Shown here one piece after another: positions 40,590-49,033 of a DNA stretch of 64,000 bases. The stretch lies in the NCBI GenBank assembly GCA_030535425.1, contig JAUNHQ010000007.1, positions 1 through 64,000 on the forward strand, written 5' to 3'. The notes below the pieces were generated by a model. The model was not told the DNA's origin. It did not search any database and saw only the letters and a list, made by a program, of their open reading frames with translations. The DNA is from Pseudomonadota bacterium. Its GTDB lineage: Bacteria; Pseudomonadota; Gammaproteobacteria; Burkholderiales; Burkholderiaceae_C. Position numbers and translations under genes: made by a program. Each line of letters starts with the position of its first letter. Positions within the stretch are counted from its first letter, which is position 1.

Positions 40590-40703
40590 GGCAGGTAGGC
40601 GGCGGCAAAGCTTAAGGGGCCAAAAGCGGCCCACCGATGGTCGATGGTAAGCGGCGGCCGCTTCGCATCAACCGCTGCCGCCATCGCCGTATCATCGCCG
40701 CCC

Positions 40704-41447
40704 ATGGTTGCCCGACTTGCCCCCCAGCCTGCCGCCTGCCCCTCCTGCCGCGCCCCCATGGACGCCCAGACCGTGGCTGGCTTCCACGGCAACCAGCTGG
40801 AGCTGGACATTTGCTACGCCTGCCACGGCATCTGGTTCGACGGCCATGAAAACCTGCGTATGGCGCCTGCCGGTGTGCTGGACTTGTTCAAGCATCTGCA
40901 CGACCACCGCGACGACCCGCAGGCGCCGCTGGCACGGCAGATGAGCTGCCCACGCTGCCGCCGCGCGCTGGCAGAAGGGATGGACACCGTCAAGACGGGC
41001 CGTTACGTGACTTGGCGCTGCCCTCAGCGGCATGGGCGCTTTTCCCCTTTTTCCTCCTTCTTCATTGAAAAAGGCTTCGTGCGCCTGCTCACGCCAGCGG
41101 AAATCACCGACTTGGCCGAGCGCGTGCGCGTGATCCACTGCACCAGTTGCGGCGCACCGGTGGATTTGCGCCAGCACCAGGCCTGTCCCTATTGCCGCTC
41201 GGCCCTGAGCCTGCTCGATCCCAAGGCGGTAGAGCGGGCACTGAGCCAGTACAGCCAGCAAACGCAGCGCAGCAGCGAAAGCCCCCGCCCCGCCGATGTG
41301 GCCGACGCCCTGCTGGCGATTGAACAAGAGCGCGAACGCGCCCGGCGCGAAGCGCAGAAAGAACGCTGGCAAGGCATCCACGCCGACCCCGTGGCCGACC
41401 TGTGGGCCGCCGGGCTGGAGCTGGTGTGGCGCGCCATCTGGCGCTGA
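40704..41447 (+). CDS. Zinc-ribbon (TFIIB-type) protein
   Basis: This 247-aa protein has three Cys pairs or clusters: CPSCRAPMD with CYACHGIWFD (zf-TFIIB-like), CPRCRRALAEGMD, and CTSCGAP with CPYCRSAL. The C-terminal half is charged and probably helical (ALLAIEQERERARREAQKER), ending with a hydrophobic ELVWRAIWR. Function unknown; nucleic-acid or protein binding is plausible. The ATG at 40704 places the first Cys pair near residue 12. An ATG 60 nt upstream is less likely. Confidence 0.7.
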   Translation: MVARLAPQPAACPSCRAPMDAQTVAGFHGNQLELDICYACHGIWFDGHENLRMAPAGVLDLFKHLHDHRDDPQAPLARQMSCPRCRRALAEGMDTVKTGRYVTWRCPQRHGRFSPFSSFFIEKGFVRLLTPAEITDLAERVRVIHCTSCGAPVDLRQHQACPYCRSALSLLDPKAVERALSQYSQQTQRSSESPRPADVADALLAIEQERERARREAQKERWQGIHADPVADLWAAGLELVWRAIWR

Positions 41448-41506
41448 CCGCTGCCGGCCCAGGCTGGCAGCCACACTCGCCGCTGTCTGCGCAAGCCGTC
41501 AGTAAA

Positions 41507-41563
41507 GGCTACACTTTATGTAGCTTAAAACCCTTTTACATAAAGCGCAAATGGCCTTTTTAA
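41507..41563 (+). repeat. R1 dispersed repeat, copy F
   Basis: GCTACACTTTATGTAGC forms a stem-loop, then TTAAAACCCTTTTACATAAA, GCGCAAATGGCC and TTTTT. It lies upstream of the Mla-like operon. Confidence 0.65.
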
Positions 41564-41695
41564 ATCAACACCCTGCGAGGATATACGCCCCTGTGCCGCC
41601 GCCGTCATCAGCCGCCGGACAAAGGGGCCGACCGGAACGCTAACATCGCCCCTTGCCTTTTGCGCCTGGCTGCCTGCCGCCGCTTGCCTTGCCTC

Positions 41696-42814
41696 ATGCC
41701 TGACACCACCCCCCGCATCACCACCGAGCAGACCGCCGACGGCGCCTGCGCCGTGCTGCATGGGCAGTGGACGGCGCAACAGCTCACCGCCCCGCGCACC
41801 TGGCGCGGCGTCACCCAGGCGCTGGGCGGCCTGCGCGGCACCGGCGCATGGGACTTGCGCAGCGTGCAGGCGCTGGACCACCTGGGCGCACTGGCGCTGT
41901 GGGAACACTGGGGCCGCCAGTGGCCCGCACAGGTGCAGGCCGATGAAGACCAGCGCGCCGTGCTGGCGCGCGTGGCCGCCTACCCGCCCGAGGCGCCGCC
42001 CGCGCGGCGCACCAGCCTGGCCGCACGCGTGGATACGCTGGGTCTGGCGGTGGTACAGGCGCTGGATCAGGTGCGCGCCTTCATCACGCTCATGGGGCAG
42101 CTGCTGCTCGACGCCCTGCGCCTGCTGGCGGCGCCGCAAAAAGGGCCGTGGCGCGATTTTTCCGGCCATCTGTACCGCATTGGCGCGCAGGCGCTGCCCA
42201 TCACGGCGCTGGTGGGTTTTTTGATTGGCGTGGTGCTGGCTTACTTGATGAGCCAGGTGCTGCGGCAGTTTGGCGCCGAAACCTACATCGTCAACATCAT
42301 GGGGCTGGCGCTGATCCGAGAGCTGGGGCCGCTGCTGGGCGCCGTGCTGATCGCGGGACGCTCGGGCTCGGCCATCACGGCGCAGATCGGCGTGATGCGC
42401 GTGACCGAGGAGCTGGACGCCATGCGCGTGCTGGGCATTGCTGCGGGCTTTCGGCTGGTGCTGCCGCGCGCGCTGGCGCTGGCCATCGCCATGCCGCTGA
42501 TTTCGGTGTGGACCACGCTGGCCGCGCTGGTCGGCGGCATGCTGGCGGCCGACTTGACGCTGGGCATCACGCCCAGCTACTTTGCCGAATCGCTGCCCAA
42601 AGTAGTGCCCGTGGCCAACCTGACGCTGGCCTGCGCCAAATCTGCCGTCTTTGGCGTGTCCATCGCGCTGATCGGCTGCCACTACGGCCTGCGCGTGAAG
42701 CCCAACACCGAAAGCCTGGGCCAGGGCACCACGGCCTCGGTGGTGGCCGCCATCACCTCGGTGATCCTGATCGACGCGCTGTTTGCCGTGCTGTTCAAAA
42801 GCGTGGGGATGTGA
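41696..42814 (+). CDS. MlaE-family ABC permease with N-terminal STAS-like domain
   Basis: This is a 372-aa fusion. Residues about 1-100 look like an MlaB/STAS fold (ADGACAVLHGQWTAQQ, AWDLRSVQALDHLGALALWE). The rest is the MlaE permease, with FSGHLYRIGAQALPITALVG, MGLALIRELGPLLGAVLIAG and GVMRVTEELDAMRVLGI. About five or six membrane segments are present. Such permeases move phospholipids or other lipids between membranes with an MCE partner. The ATG at 41696 is chosen over an in-frame TTG upstream. The stop overlaps the start region of the ATPase gene. Confidence 0.9.
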   Translation: MPDTTPRITTEQTADGACAVLHGQWTAQQLTAPRTWRGVTQALGGLRGTGAWDLRSVQALDHLGALALWEHWGRQWPAQVQADEDQRAVLARVAAYPPEAPPARRTSLAARVDTLGLAVVQALDQVRAFITLMGQLLLDALRLLAAPQKGPWRDFSGHLYRIGAQALPITALVGFLIGVVLAYLMSQVLRQFGAETYIVNIMGLALIRELGPLLGAVLIAGRSGSAITAQIGVMRVTEELDAMRVLGIAAGFRLVLPRALALAIAMPLISVWTTLAALVGGMLAADLTLGITPSYFAESLPKVVPVANLTLACAKSAVFGVSIALIGCHYGLRVKPNTESLGQGTTASVVAAITSVILIDALFAVLFKSVGM

Positions 42815-42819
42815 CGCTC

Positions 42820-43689
42820 ATGGATGCGATGACACGCCCGACCGCCGCCCCAGCCCCCGCCGCCGGCCTGCCCGCGCCGGGCGAGCCCGTGATCGAGGTG
42901 CGCGGCCTGTGGAGCGCCTTTCCCAAGCCCGGGGGCGAGCTGGTGGTGGTGCACAAGGACCTGGAGCTGACCGTGCGCCGTGGTGAAGTGCTCACGCTGG
43001 TCGGCGGCTCAGGCACGGGCAAGACCGTGCTGCTGCGGCAGATGCTGGGCCTGAACACGCCCTACAAGGGCAGCATCCGCGTGCTCGGTCAGCCGGTGCA
43101 GACCCTGCTGGGCCCGGGCGCGGCAGCGCGCGTGGGCATGCTGTTTCAGCAAGGCGCGCTGTTCTCGGCCTTCAGCGTGCTGGACAACATCGCCTTTCCC
43201 CTGCGCGAGACACGCGCGCTGCCCGACGCGCTGGCGCGCGAGGCGGCCTTCATCAAGCTGCAAATGGTGGGCCTGAAAGCAGGCGATGCGCACAAGATGC
43301 CCAGCGAGCTGTCAGGCGGCATGATCAAGCGCGTGGCCCTGGCGCGCGCGCTCATCATGGACCCGCCGCTGCTCATGCTGGATGAGCCGACCGCCGGGCT
43401 GGACCCGGACAGCTCCGACGCCTTCGTGGCGCTGCTGCGCTCGCTGCACCAGCAGCTGGGCCTGACCGTGGTCATGGTCACGCACGACCTGGACACGCTG
43501 TTCGAGCTGTCCACCCGCGTGGCCGTGCTGGCCGAGCAGCGCATCATCATCAACGCCCCGGTGCCCGAAGTGCTGGCCTTCGACCACCCGTTCATTCACC
43601 ACTTCTTCCTGGGCGAGCGCGGCCAGCGCGCCATGGAGCTGCTGCACACACGCCAAGGCAGCGCCGCGCCCGCCGCCCGCCCCACCTGA
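42820..43689 (+). CDS. MlaF-family ABC transporter ATPase
   Basis: This 289-aa ATPase has Walker A VGGSGTGKT (about 61-69), the Q-loop QQGALFSAFSVLDNIAFP, the signature LSGGMIKRVALARAL, Walker B LLMLDEPTAGLDPDS, and the switch VMVTHDLDTLF. The Pro/Ala-rich first 22 residues are not conserved. A GTG at 42811 overlapping the permease stop is an alternative start. It powers the permease encoded just upstream. Confidence 0.92.
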   Translation: MDAMTRPTAAPAPAAGLPAPGEPVIEVRGLWSAFPKPGGELVVVHKDLELTVRRGEVLTLVGGSGTGKTVLLRQMLGLNTPYKGSIRVLGQPVQTLLGPGAAARVGMLFQQGALFSAFSVLDNIAFPLRETRALPDALAREAAFIKLQMVGLKAGDAHKMPSELSGGMIKRVALARALIMDPPLLMLDEPTAGLDPDSSDAFVALLRSLHQQLGLTVVMVTHDLDTLFELSTRVAVLAEQRIIINAPVPEVLAFDHPFIHHFFLGERGQRAMELLHTRQGSAAPAARPT

Positions 43690-43718
43690 CAACCCGCCCA
43701 AGTCTGGAAAAGCCCCTC

Positions 43719-44705
43719 ATGGAAAACAAAGCCCACGCCCTGGCCGCTGGCGTCTTCGTGCTGGCCGTCACCGCCATGCTCATCGGCCTGGCCATGTGGC
43801 TGATGCGCGACGTGGCCAACACCGACACCTACGAGCTGGCCACCAGCGAAGCCGTCACCGGCCTGCAAGTGCAGGCGCCCGTGCGCTACAAGGGTGTGGC
43901 CGTGGGCAAGGTCACGGCCATCGGCTTCGACCCCGACACACGCGGGCACGTGCTGGTCACGCTGGCCATCGACCCCAGCGCCCCCATCACCCGCTCCACC
44001 TATGCCACGCTCGGCTTTCAGGGCGTCACCGGCCTGTCCTTCGTGCAGCTGGACGACAACGGCGGCTCCGCCGAACCGCCCGAGCACGGCCCCAGCGGCG
44101 TGCCGCGCATTCCCCTGCGCCCCGGCACCCTGGGCCAGCTGCAAGACATGGTGGGCAGCCTGGCCGACAAAGTGGGTGAAGCCACCGACCGCCTCAACCA
44201 GCTGCTGAGCCCAGACAACCAGGCAGCCCTCATGGCCTCGCTGGCCGACATCGGCAGCGCCGCCAAAGGCGTGGCCCGGCTGGCCGACACCGCCGACACC
44301 ACCTTGCGCACCCAGCTCGACCCTGCCCGCGCCAACATCCCCGGCCTCATCCGCGAAGCCACCGCCTCCATGCGCGCCATCACCAGCGCCGCCGAGCAAA
44401 CACGCCAGACCGCCGCCAACCTGGGCACCGTCGTCGGTGACGTGCAAACCGCCCTCACCCACGTCACCGGCCCCGGCGGCGTGGTCGAACGCCTGGGCGA
44501 CAGCGCCAACACCGTCACCACCACCACCTTGCCGCGCATTCAGGGGCTGACCGAAGACGCCAGCCGCACCATTCGCCGGCTCGACCGCATCGCCAACTCG
44601 CTGGGCGAAAACCCCCAGGCCCTGCTCTACGGCAGCGGCCCCGTGCCCCCTGGCCCCGGCGAACCAGGCTTCACCCCACCCCAGGCCCAGCCCGCCATCC
44701 CCTGA
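43719..44705 (+). CDS. MlaD/MCE-family lipid-binding protein
   Basis: This 328-aa protein has an N-terminal membrane anchor (about 8-29, AAGVFVLAVTAMLIGLAMWL) and one MCE domain (about 40-115: VTGLQVQAPVRYKGVAVGKV, ATLGFQGVTGLSFVQL). A long helical region (about 140-305) with repeated Ala/Thr heptads resembles the tunnel-forming helices of MCE proteins. The tail is Pro-rich. It delivers lipid across the periplasm for the MlaE/MlaF pair. Spacing of 29 bp to the ATPase supports an operon. Confidence 0.9.
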   Translation: MENKAHALAAGVFVLAVTAMLIGLAMWLMRDVANTDTYELATSEAVTGLQVQAPVRYKGVAVGKVTAIGFDPDTRGHVLVTLAIDPSAPITRSTYATLGFQGVTGLSFVQLDDNGGSAEPPEHGPSGVPRIPLRPGTLGQLQDMVGSLADKVGEATDRLNQLLSPDNQAALMASLADIGSAAKGVARLADTADTTLRTQLDPARANIPGLIREATASMRAITSAAEQTRQTAANLGTVVGDVQTALTHVTGPGGVVERLGDSANTVTTTTLPRIQGLTEDASRTIRRLDRIANSLGENPQALLYGSGPVPPGPGEPGFTPPQAQPAIP

Positions 44706-44713
44706 AGCTGCGA

Positions 44714-44770
44714 TATGAAAAACATAGCTACCAACACCGTCACAGCGCGCGCAAAAGCCGTTTTTCTCTC
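44714..44770 (+). repeat. R1 dispersed repeat, copy G, overlapping a gene start
   Basis: GCTGCGATATGAAAAACATA, GCTACCAACACCGTCACAGC, then GCGCGCAAAAGCCGTTTTT. The block order is that of R1. Its first part contains the ATG of the following lipoprotein gene. Confidence 0.5.
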
Positions 44771-45368
44771 CACATCTCTGGCTGCTGCCTGCTTGAGCGG
44801 CTGCGCCCTTCCCCTGCCCGACAAGCCCCAGCGCCCCCAGCCCTATGACCTGGGCCCGCCCCCAGCCGCCGCTTCAGCCAGCGCCCCGGCCAGCGCCAGC
44901 GCCCTGGCCATGGACAGCGTGCAGGCCGCCGCCGCGCTGGACGGCACCGCCATCATCTACCGCCTCCTGTACAGCGAAGACGGCATGCAGCCGCGCCCCT
45001 ACGCCCATGCACGCTGGAGCATGTCGCCCCCGCAGCTGCTCACCCAGCGCCTGCGCGAAGCACTGGCCGCCACCCGCCCCGTCGTCGAGCCCGGCGCCGG
45101 CCTGGCGCCGCTGGAGCTGCGCGCCGAGCTGGATGAGTTTGCCCACGTCTTTACCAGCCCCGACGCCAGCGAAGGCGTCATCCGCCTGCGCGTGACCGTC
45201 TTTGCCACCGCCGCCAAAGGCCAGCGCCTGCTCAGCCAGCGCAGCTTTGCCGTGCGCAAGCCCGCCTCCACGCACGACGCCCCCGGCGGCGTGGCCGCCC
45301 TGCGCGCCGCCGCCGACGACGCCTTGGCCCAAGTTGTGCAATGGCTCAGCACCCTGCCCAGCCCATGA
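44715..45368 (+). CDS. ABC-type transport auxiliary lipoprotein (PqiC/DUF330-like)
   Basis: This 217-aa protein has a lipoprotein signal (LAAACLSGC) and a Pro/Ala-rich linker. A DUF330-type domain follows (TAIIYRLLYSEDGMQPRPYA, HARWSMSPPQLLTQRLREAL), as in PqiC and other outer-membrane partners of MCE systems. It completes the four-gene transport operon. MlaC-like and MlaA-like genes are absent. The start codon and signal-peptide n-region (MKNIATNTVTARAKAVF) are encoded by an R1 repeat. Confidence 0.85.
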   Translation: MKNIATNTVTARAKAVFLSTSLAAACLSGCALPLPDKPQRPQPYDLGPPPAAASASAPASASALAMDSVQAAAALDGTAIIYRLLYSEDGMQPRPYAHARWSMSPPQLLTQRLREALAATRPVVEPGAGLAPLELRAELDEFAHVFTSPDASEGVIRLRVTVFATAAKGQRLLSQRSFAVRKPASTHDAPGGVAALRAAADDALAQVVQWLSTLPSP

Positions 45369-45399
45369 AAGCCCCCCGGCTTTTGCGAAAGCACCCTTC

Positions 45400-45452
45400 A
45401 AAAAGACCATTTCCGCTGGTTTCAAGCCATTTGTTTGCTATACAAAAAGAAG
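45400..45452 (-). repeat. Weak R1-like repeat
   Basis: The plus strand reads AAAAAGACCATTTCCGC, then GGTTTCAAGCC and GCTATACAAAAAG. The order matches reversed R1 copies but the blocks have diverged. It lies between the lipoprotein gene and the 435-aa unknown gene. Confidence 0.35.
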
Positions 45453-45483
45453 CGACCGCCCGACACCGCCCCAGCCCAGCGAC

Positions 45484-46791
45484 ATGACCGCACCGCCCCC
45501 TGACGACGTGCTGCACGCCCTGGCCAGCGGCGAGCTGGCCGCCCCGGTGGACAGCAAAGACCTGCCCGAAGACGCCCTGCACAGCCTGCGCGAAGCATTT
45601 GGCCTGCGGTTTCCCGTCCTGCACAGCCGCGCCTTGGACAAGCTGGCCGCCCACGCCCCTGACATCACCTTGCAAGACTGGCTACCCCACCTGGCCGCCG
45701 CCCTGCAAGCCCATGGCCTGGCCCTGCTGGACGACCCCGATGACGACACCCACCAACTGCGCCTGATGGCCCAGCATCAGTGCGCCAGCGTGCAAGCCCT
45801 GGCCCAGCAGGGCCATATGCCCTTGGCGCGCATTGCCCCCGCCAAGGAACCGCTGCCACCCCGGCCCCGCGCTCGTTCTCTGACCAAAGCCCGCCCCATC
45901 ACGCCCAGCCAAGCGCAAGCGTGGGGCCTGGCCGACTGGCTGCCCCCTGCCCTGCCGCAAAACCTGAGCGGCCCCATCATCCTGGCCGCCTGCCACACCA
46001 GCGCCCACGGTGGCGCCTGGGCCATCATCAGCCAGCAGCAGCGCGACGCCCCCAAGCAGCTCTGGCTGTCTCAGCACTCCCCCGAGGCCGGCCTGAAAGA
46101 CTGGCGCGCCCTGGCCCTGCCCGCCTTCCTCAAAGGCCAAATCTGCATAGACCTGCAATGGGCTGGCGCTGATTTGCTGCTGGCCGAGCGCAACCAGGTG
46201 CACCGCTACCCGGCCCTGGCCGCCTGCGCCCCCGGCAGCCCCCTGCCCGCCCCCGAAGCCCTGCTAACCCTGCCCCCCAGCGCGCTGCGCCACGGCAAGT
46301 TCACCGGCTACGGCCAGGACGAGCACGGCTGCCGCTACGTGCAGTGCGCCGGCAGCCTTTGGCGATACACGGGCCACAGTCTGCAAGACACCGGCATCCA
46401 GGTGTTCGGCCACTGGCGCTGGCATGGTGTGCCCGTGCAAGGCGCGGGCATGGCCTGGCTGGATGAAGAGGCTCAGCAACTCATCGCCTGGGACGGTCAG
46501 CACACCCGCACCCTGGCGCTGCCGCCGTTCAACAATGGCGGCGCCTTTTTGTGCCAGGCCACACCCGACTGGCTCTTGTTCTCGCTGGCAGCCCCCGGCC
46601 GCCTGCAAGCCCTGCTGTGGCAGCCCGCCACCGGCGCACGCCGCGCCCTGCACAAAGGTAGCCTGGGCGTGGCAGACCTGCTGCGCTGGCGGGTGCTGCC
46701 CAACGGCCATGCCGTGGTCAGCGACGGCCAGCGCCTGCTGGATTTGGGCCCCGTTCAAGCTCTGATAGACGCCGCAGCCGCGCTGGTCTGA
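45484..46791 (+). CDS. Hypothetical protein, 435 aa
   Basis: I do not recognise a family. The first about 120 residues are helical and acidic (DDVLHALASGELAAPVDSKD, DWLPHLAAALQAHGLALLDD). From about 155 the protein becomes beta-rich with repeated Trp/Gly/Asp strands (ILAACHTSAHGGAWAIISQQ, KFTGYGQDEHGCRYVQCAGS, GAGMAWLDEEAQQLIAWDGQ), which suggests a propeller-like fold. There is no signal peptide or membrane segment. The ATG at 45484 is chosen because upstream in-frame sequence belongs to the lipoprotein gene. It may be the last gene of the lipid-transport operon (gap 115 bp) or independent. Confidence 0.6.
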   Translation: MTAPPPDDVLHALASGELAAPVDSKDLPEDALHSLREAFGLRFPVLHSRALDKLAAHAPDITLQDWLPHLAAALQAHGLALLDDPDDDTHQLRLMAQHQCASVQALAQQGHMPLARIAPAKEPLPPRPRARSLTKARPITPSQAQAWGLADWLPPALPQNLSGPIILAACHTSAHGGAWAIISQQQRDAPKQLWLSQHSPEAGLKDWRALALPAFLKGQICIDLQWAGADLLLAERNQVHRYPALAACAPGSPLPAPEALLTLPPSALRHGKFTGYGQDEHGCRYVQCAGSLWRYTGHSLQDTGIQVFGHWRWHGVPVQGAGMAWLDEEAQQLIAWDGQHTRTLALPPFNNGGAFLCQATPDWLLFSLAAPGRLQALLWQPATGARRALHKGSLGVADLLRWRVLPNGHAVVSDGQRLLDLGPVQALIDAAAALV

Positions 46792-46923
46792 GTAATGAAT
46801 ACGCCACATGACCCACCCGCCCCTGCACACCGCCTGCTCCGGACACAGCTCCTACTCCAGGGCTGGCCGCGTGCCCGTCTGCGCCCAGGCCAGCGGCTGG
46901 CCCGCACGCGGCAGGAGGCGCAA

Positions 46924-46936
46924 AGTGTGGAACACT
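46924..46936. promoter_or_regulatory. 13-bp palindrome upstream of the E1 alpha gene
   Basis: AGTGTGGAACACT is a perfect inverted repeat (AGTGT-3-ACACT), 115 nt before the E1 alpha start in a 260-bp gene-free region. It could be an operator. No regulator is adjacent. Confidence 0.3.
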
Positions 46937-47051
46937 CTGTGCCCTTTTGTGCCCTTTGGCCGCATGGGCCTGCACGCGCAAAGCTGCCTGCAGCGCGGTC
47001 GCGCACGGCCATCGGCCATCACGCCATTTCTCACCACAAAAGGTGCCAGCC

Positions 47052-48053
47052 ATGCCTGATTTACTGACGCTCTACCGCACCATGGTGCGCATCCGCGCCT
47101 TTGAAGACGCCGCCGAAGCCGCCAGCCAAGGCGGCGTGGCCGTCTGGGGGCGCGCCGCCTCTGACCAGCCCGCGCTGGTGCGCGGACCGCTGCACCTGTC
47201 CACCGGACAGGAAGCCGTGGCCGCCGGCGTGTGTGCGCACCTGACGCACGCCGACCTCATCACCTCCACCCACCGCGGCCACGGCCACACCCTGGCCAAG
47301 GGCGCCGACCCCACGGCCATGATGTGCGAGCTGTTTGGCCGCGCCAGCGGCACCAACGGCGGCAAGGGCGGCTCCATGCACATTGCCGACTTTTCCGTGG
47401 GCATGCTTGGCGCCAACGGTGTCGTGGCCGCGGGCCTGCCCATTGCCGTGGGCGCCGCGCAGGGGCTGAAGCTGCGCGGGGCAGATGCCATCGCCGTGTG
47501 CTTTTTTGGCGATGGCGCCATCAACCGCGGCCCCTTCATGGAGGCGCTGAACTGGGCCGTGGTCTACCACCTGCCCGTGCTCTTTGTGTGCGAAGACAAC
47601 CGCATCAGCGCCACCACCGACAGCCGCCAGATGACCGCCGGCCCCGGCGCCAGCGCGCGCGCCGCCGCCATGGGCATGCCCGCCGTGCAGGTCGACGGCA
47701 CCGACGTGCAAGCCGTCAGCGACGCGGCGGCGGCCCTTATCCGCGATATCCGCGCCGGCAGCGGCCCACGCCTGCTGCACGCGTTGACCGACCGGCACAA
47801 GGGCCACGTCTCGGTTGACCCCGCCACCTACCGCGACCCGCAGGAAGTGCAGGCCGCGCTGGCACGCGACGGCATCGCCCGCACCCGCGCGCAACTGGCC
47901 GCGCAGGGGCTTGAGGCGCAGGCCGCGCAGATCGAACGCGAGGCGCAGGCCGAGATTGCCGCCGCCGTCGCCACCGCCACCGCCGCACCGCTGCCCGACG
48001 CGGCCCTGGCCTACACCGACATCCAGAACACCGGCGAAGGAGTCTGGGCATGA
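47052..48053 (+). CDS. 2-oxoacid (acetoin/pyruvate-type) dehydrogenase E1, alpha subunit
   Basis: This 333-aa TPP enzyme subunit has the THRGHGHTLAKG block, GTNGGKGGSMH, and the TPP motif starting at residue 153 (GDGAINRGPFMEALNWAVV, ending CEDN). The two-subunit layout with an E1 beta gene overlapping by 4 nt is that of AcoAB/PdhA-type E1 enzymes. No E2 or E3 gene follows, so the lipoyl partner must be elsewhere. The substrate cannot be told from sequence alone. Start 47052 follows AGGTG weakly. Longer upstream frames lack conservation. Confidence 0.85.
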   Translation: MPDLLTLYRTMVRIRAFEDAAEAASQGGVAVWGRAASDQPALVRGPLHLSTGQEAVAAGVCAHLTHADLITSTHRGHGHTLAKGADPTAMMCELFGRASGTNGGKGGSMHIADFSVGMLGANGVVAAGLPIAVGAAQGLKLRGADAIAVCFFGDGAINRGPFMEALNWAVVYHLPVLFVCEDNRISATTDSRQMTAGPGASARAAAMGMPAVQVDGTDVQAVSDAAAALIRDIRAGSGPRLLHALTDRHKGHVSVDPATYRDPQEVQAALARDGIARTRAQLAAQGLEAQAAQIEREAQAEIAAAVATATAAPLPDAALAYTDIQNTGEGVWA

Positions 48054-49033
48054 GCGCACCCCAAACCATGACCTACGCACAGGCTGCCGCGCTGGCCCTG
48101 TCGCAAGCCATGCAAGCCAACCCCCACGTGCTGGCCCTGGGCGAAGACCTGGGCCGCGGCGGCGTGTTCGGCCAGTACCGCGACACCGACGGCCAGCCCC
48201 TGGTGCAGCGCTTTGGCCCTGGCCGCATCGTGGACACCCCCATTTCCGAAAGCACCATCGTCGGCGCCGCCGTGGGCATGGCCCTGGCCGGCTGCACCCC
48301 GGTGGTTGAGCTGCGCGTGGTGGACTTTGCCCTGTGCGCCATCGACGAAATCGTCAACCAGGCCGCCAAAAACCGCTACATGTTCGGCGGCCAGGGCCGC
48401 GTGCCCCTGGTCATGCGCATGCCCATCGGCATCTGGTCATCGTCTGCCGCGCAGCACAGCCAGTCGCTGGAAGCATGGTTTGCCCACATCCCCGGCCTGG
48501 TCGTCGTCGCCCCCGGCACCCCGGCTGACAACCACGGCCTGCTACTGTCTGCCCTGGCCTCGGGCGATCCCGTGGTTTACATGGAGCACAAGGAACTGTG
48601 GGGCAGCACCGGCGAAGTCACCCCCGGCCAGGCCGTGCCGCTGGGCCAGGCGCACGTGGCGCGCGCAGGCGGCGATGTGACCATCGTCAGCTGGTCGCGC
48701 CAGGTCACGGCCTGCCTGCAAGCCGCTGAACAACTGGCCGCCCAGGGCGTGCAGGCCGAGGTGATCGACCTGCGCACCCTCTGGCCCTGGGACAAGGCCG
48801 CCGTGCTGGCCAGCGTGGCCAAGACGGGCCACCTGCTCATTGCGCACGAAGCCATCCGCGTGGCCGGCTTCGGCGCCGAAATCGCCGCCACCGTGGCCGA
48901 GGAAACCAACGCCCGCGTGGCCCGCCTGGGCGCGCCGCGCATCCCCGTCGGCTACGCCCCCACGCTGGAAGCGCAGGCGCGCGTGAGCGCCGAGCACATC
49001 GCCCAGCGCGCCGTGCAACTGCTTGCGCGATGA
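48050..49033 (+). CDS. 2-oxoacid dehydrogenase E1, beta subunit
   Basis: This 327-aa transketolase-like subunit has ALGEDLGRGGVFGQYRDTDG, DTPISESTIVGAAVGMALAG, FALCAIDEIVNQAAKNRYMF, and a C-terminal transketolase domain (EVIDLRTLWPWDKAAVLASV, LLIAHEAIRVAGFGAEIAAT). It pairs with the upstream alpha subunit to decarboxylate a 2-oxoacid. It overlaps both the alpha gene and folA by 4 nt. Coupling to folA is probably positional rather than functional. Confidence 0.88.
   Translation: MSAPQTMTYAQAAALALSQAMQANPHVLALGEDLGRGGVFGQYRDTDGQPLVQRFGPGRIVDTPISESTIVGAAVGMALAGCTPVVELRVVDFALCAIDEIVNQAAKNRYMFGGQGRVPLVMRMPIGIWSSSAAQHSQSLEAWFAHIPGLVVVAPGTPADNHGLLLSALASGDPVVYMEHKELWGSTGEVTPGQAVPLGQAHVARAGGDVTIVSWSRQVTACLQAAEQLAAQGVQAEVIDLRTLWPWDKAAVLASVAKTGHLLIAHEAIRVAGFGAEIAATVAEETNARVARLGAPRIPVGYAPTLEAQARVSAEHIAQRAVQLLAR

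Noticed and set aside
46792..47051. Sigma-54 promoter upstream of the E1 genes, as in some acetoin operons
   Set aside because: The GG and GC elements near 46960 are 12 nt apart instead of 10, and no activator gene is adjacent.
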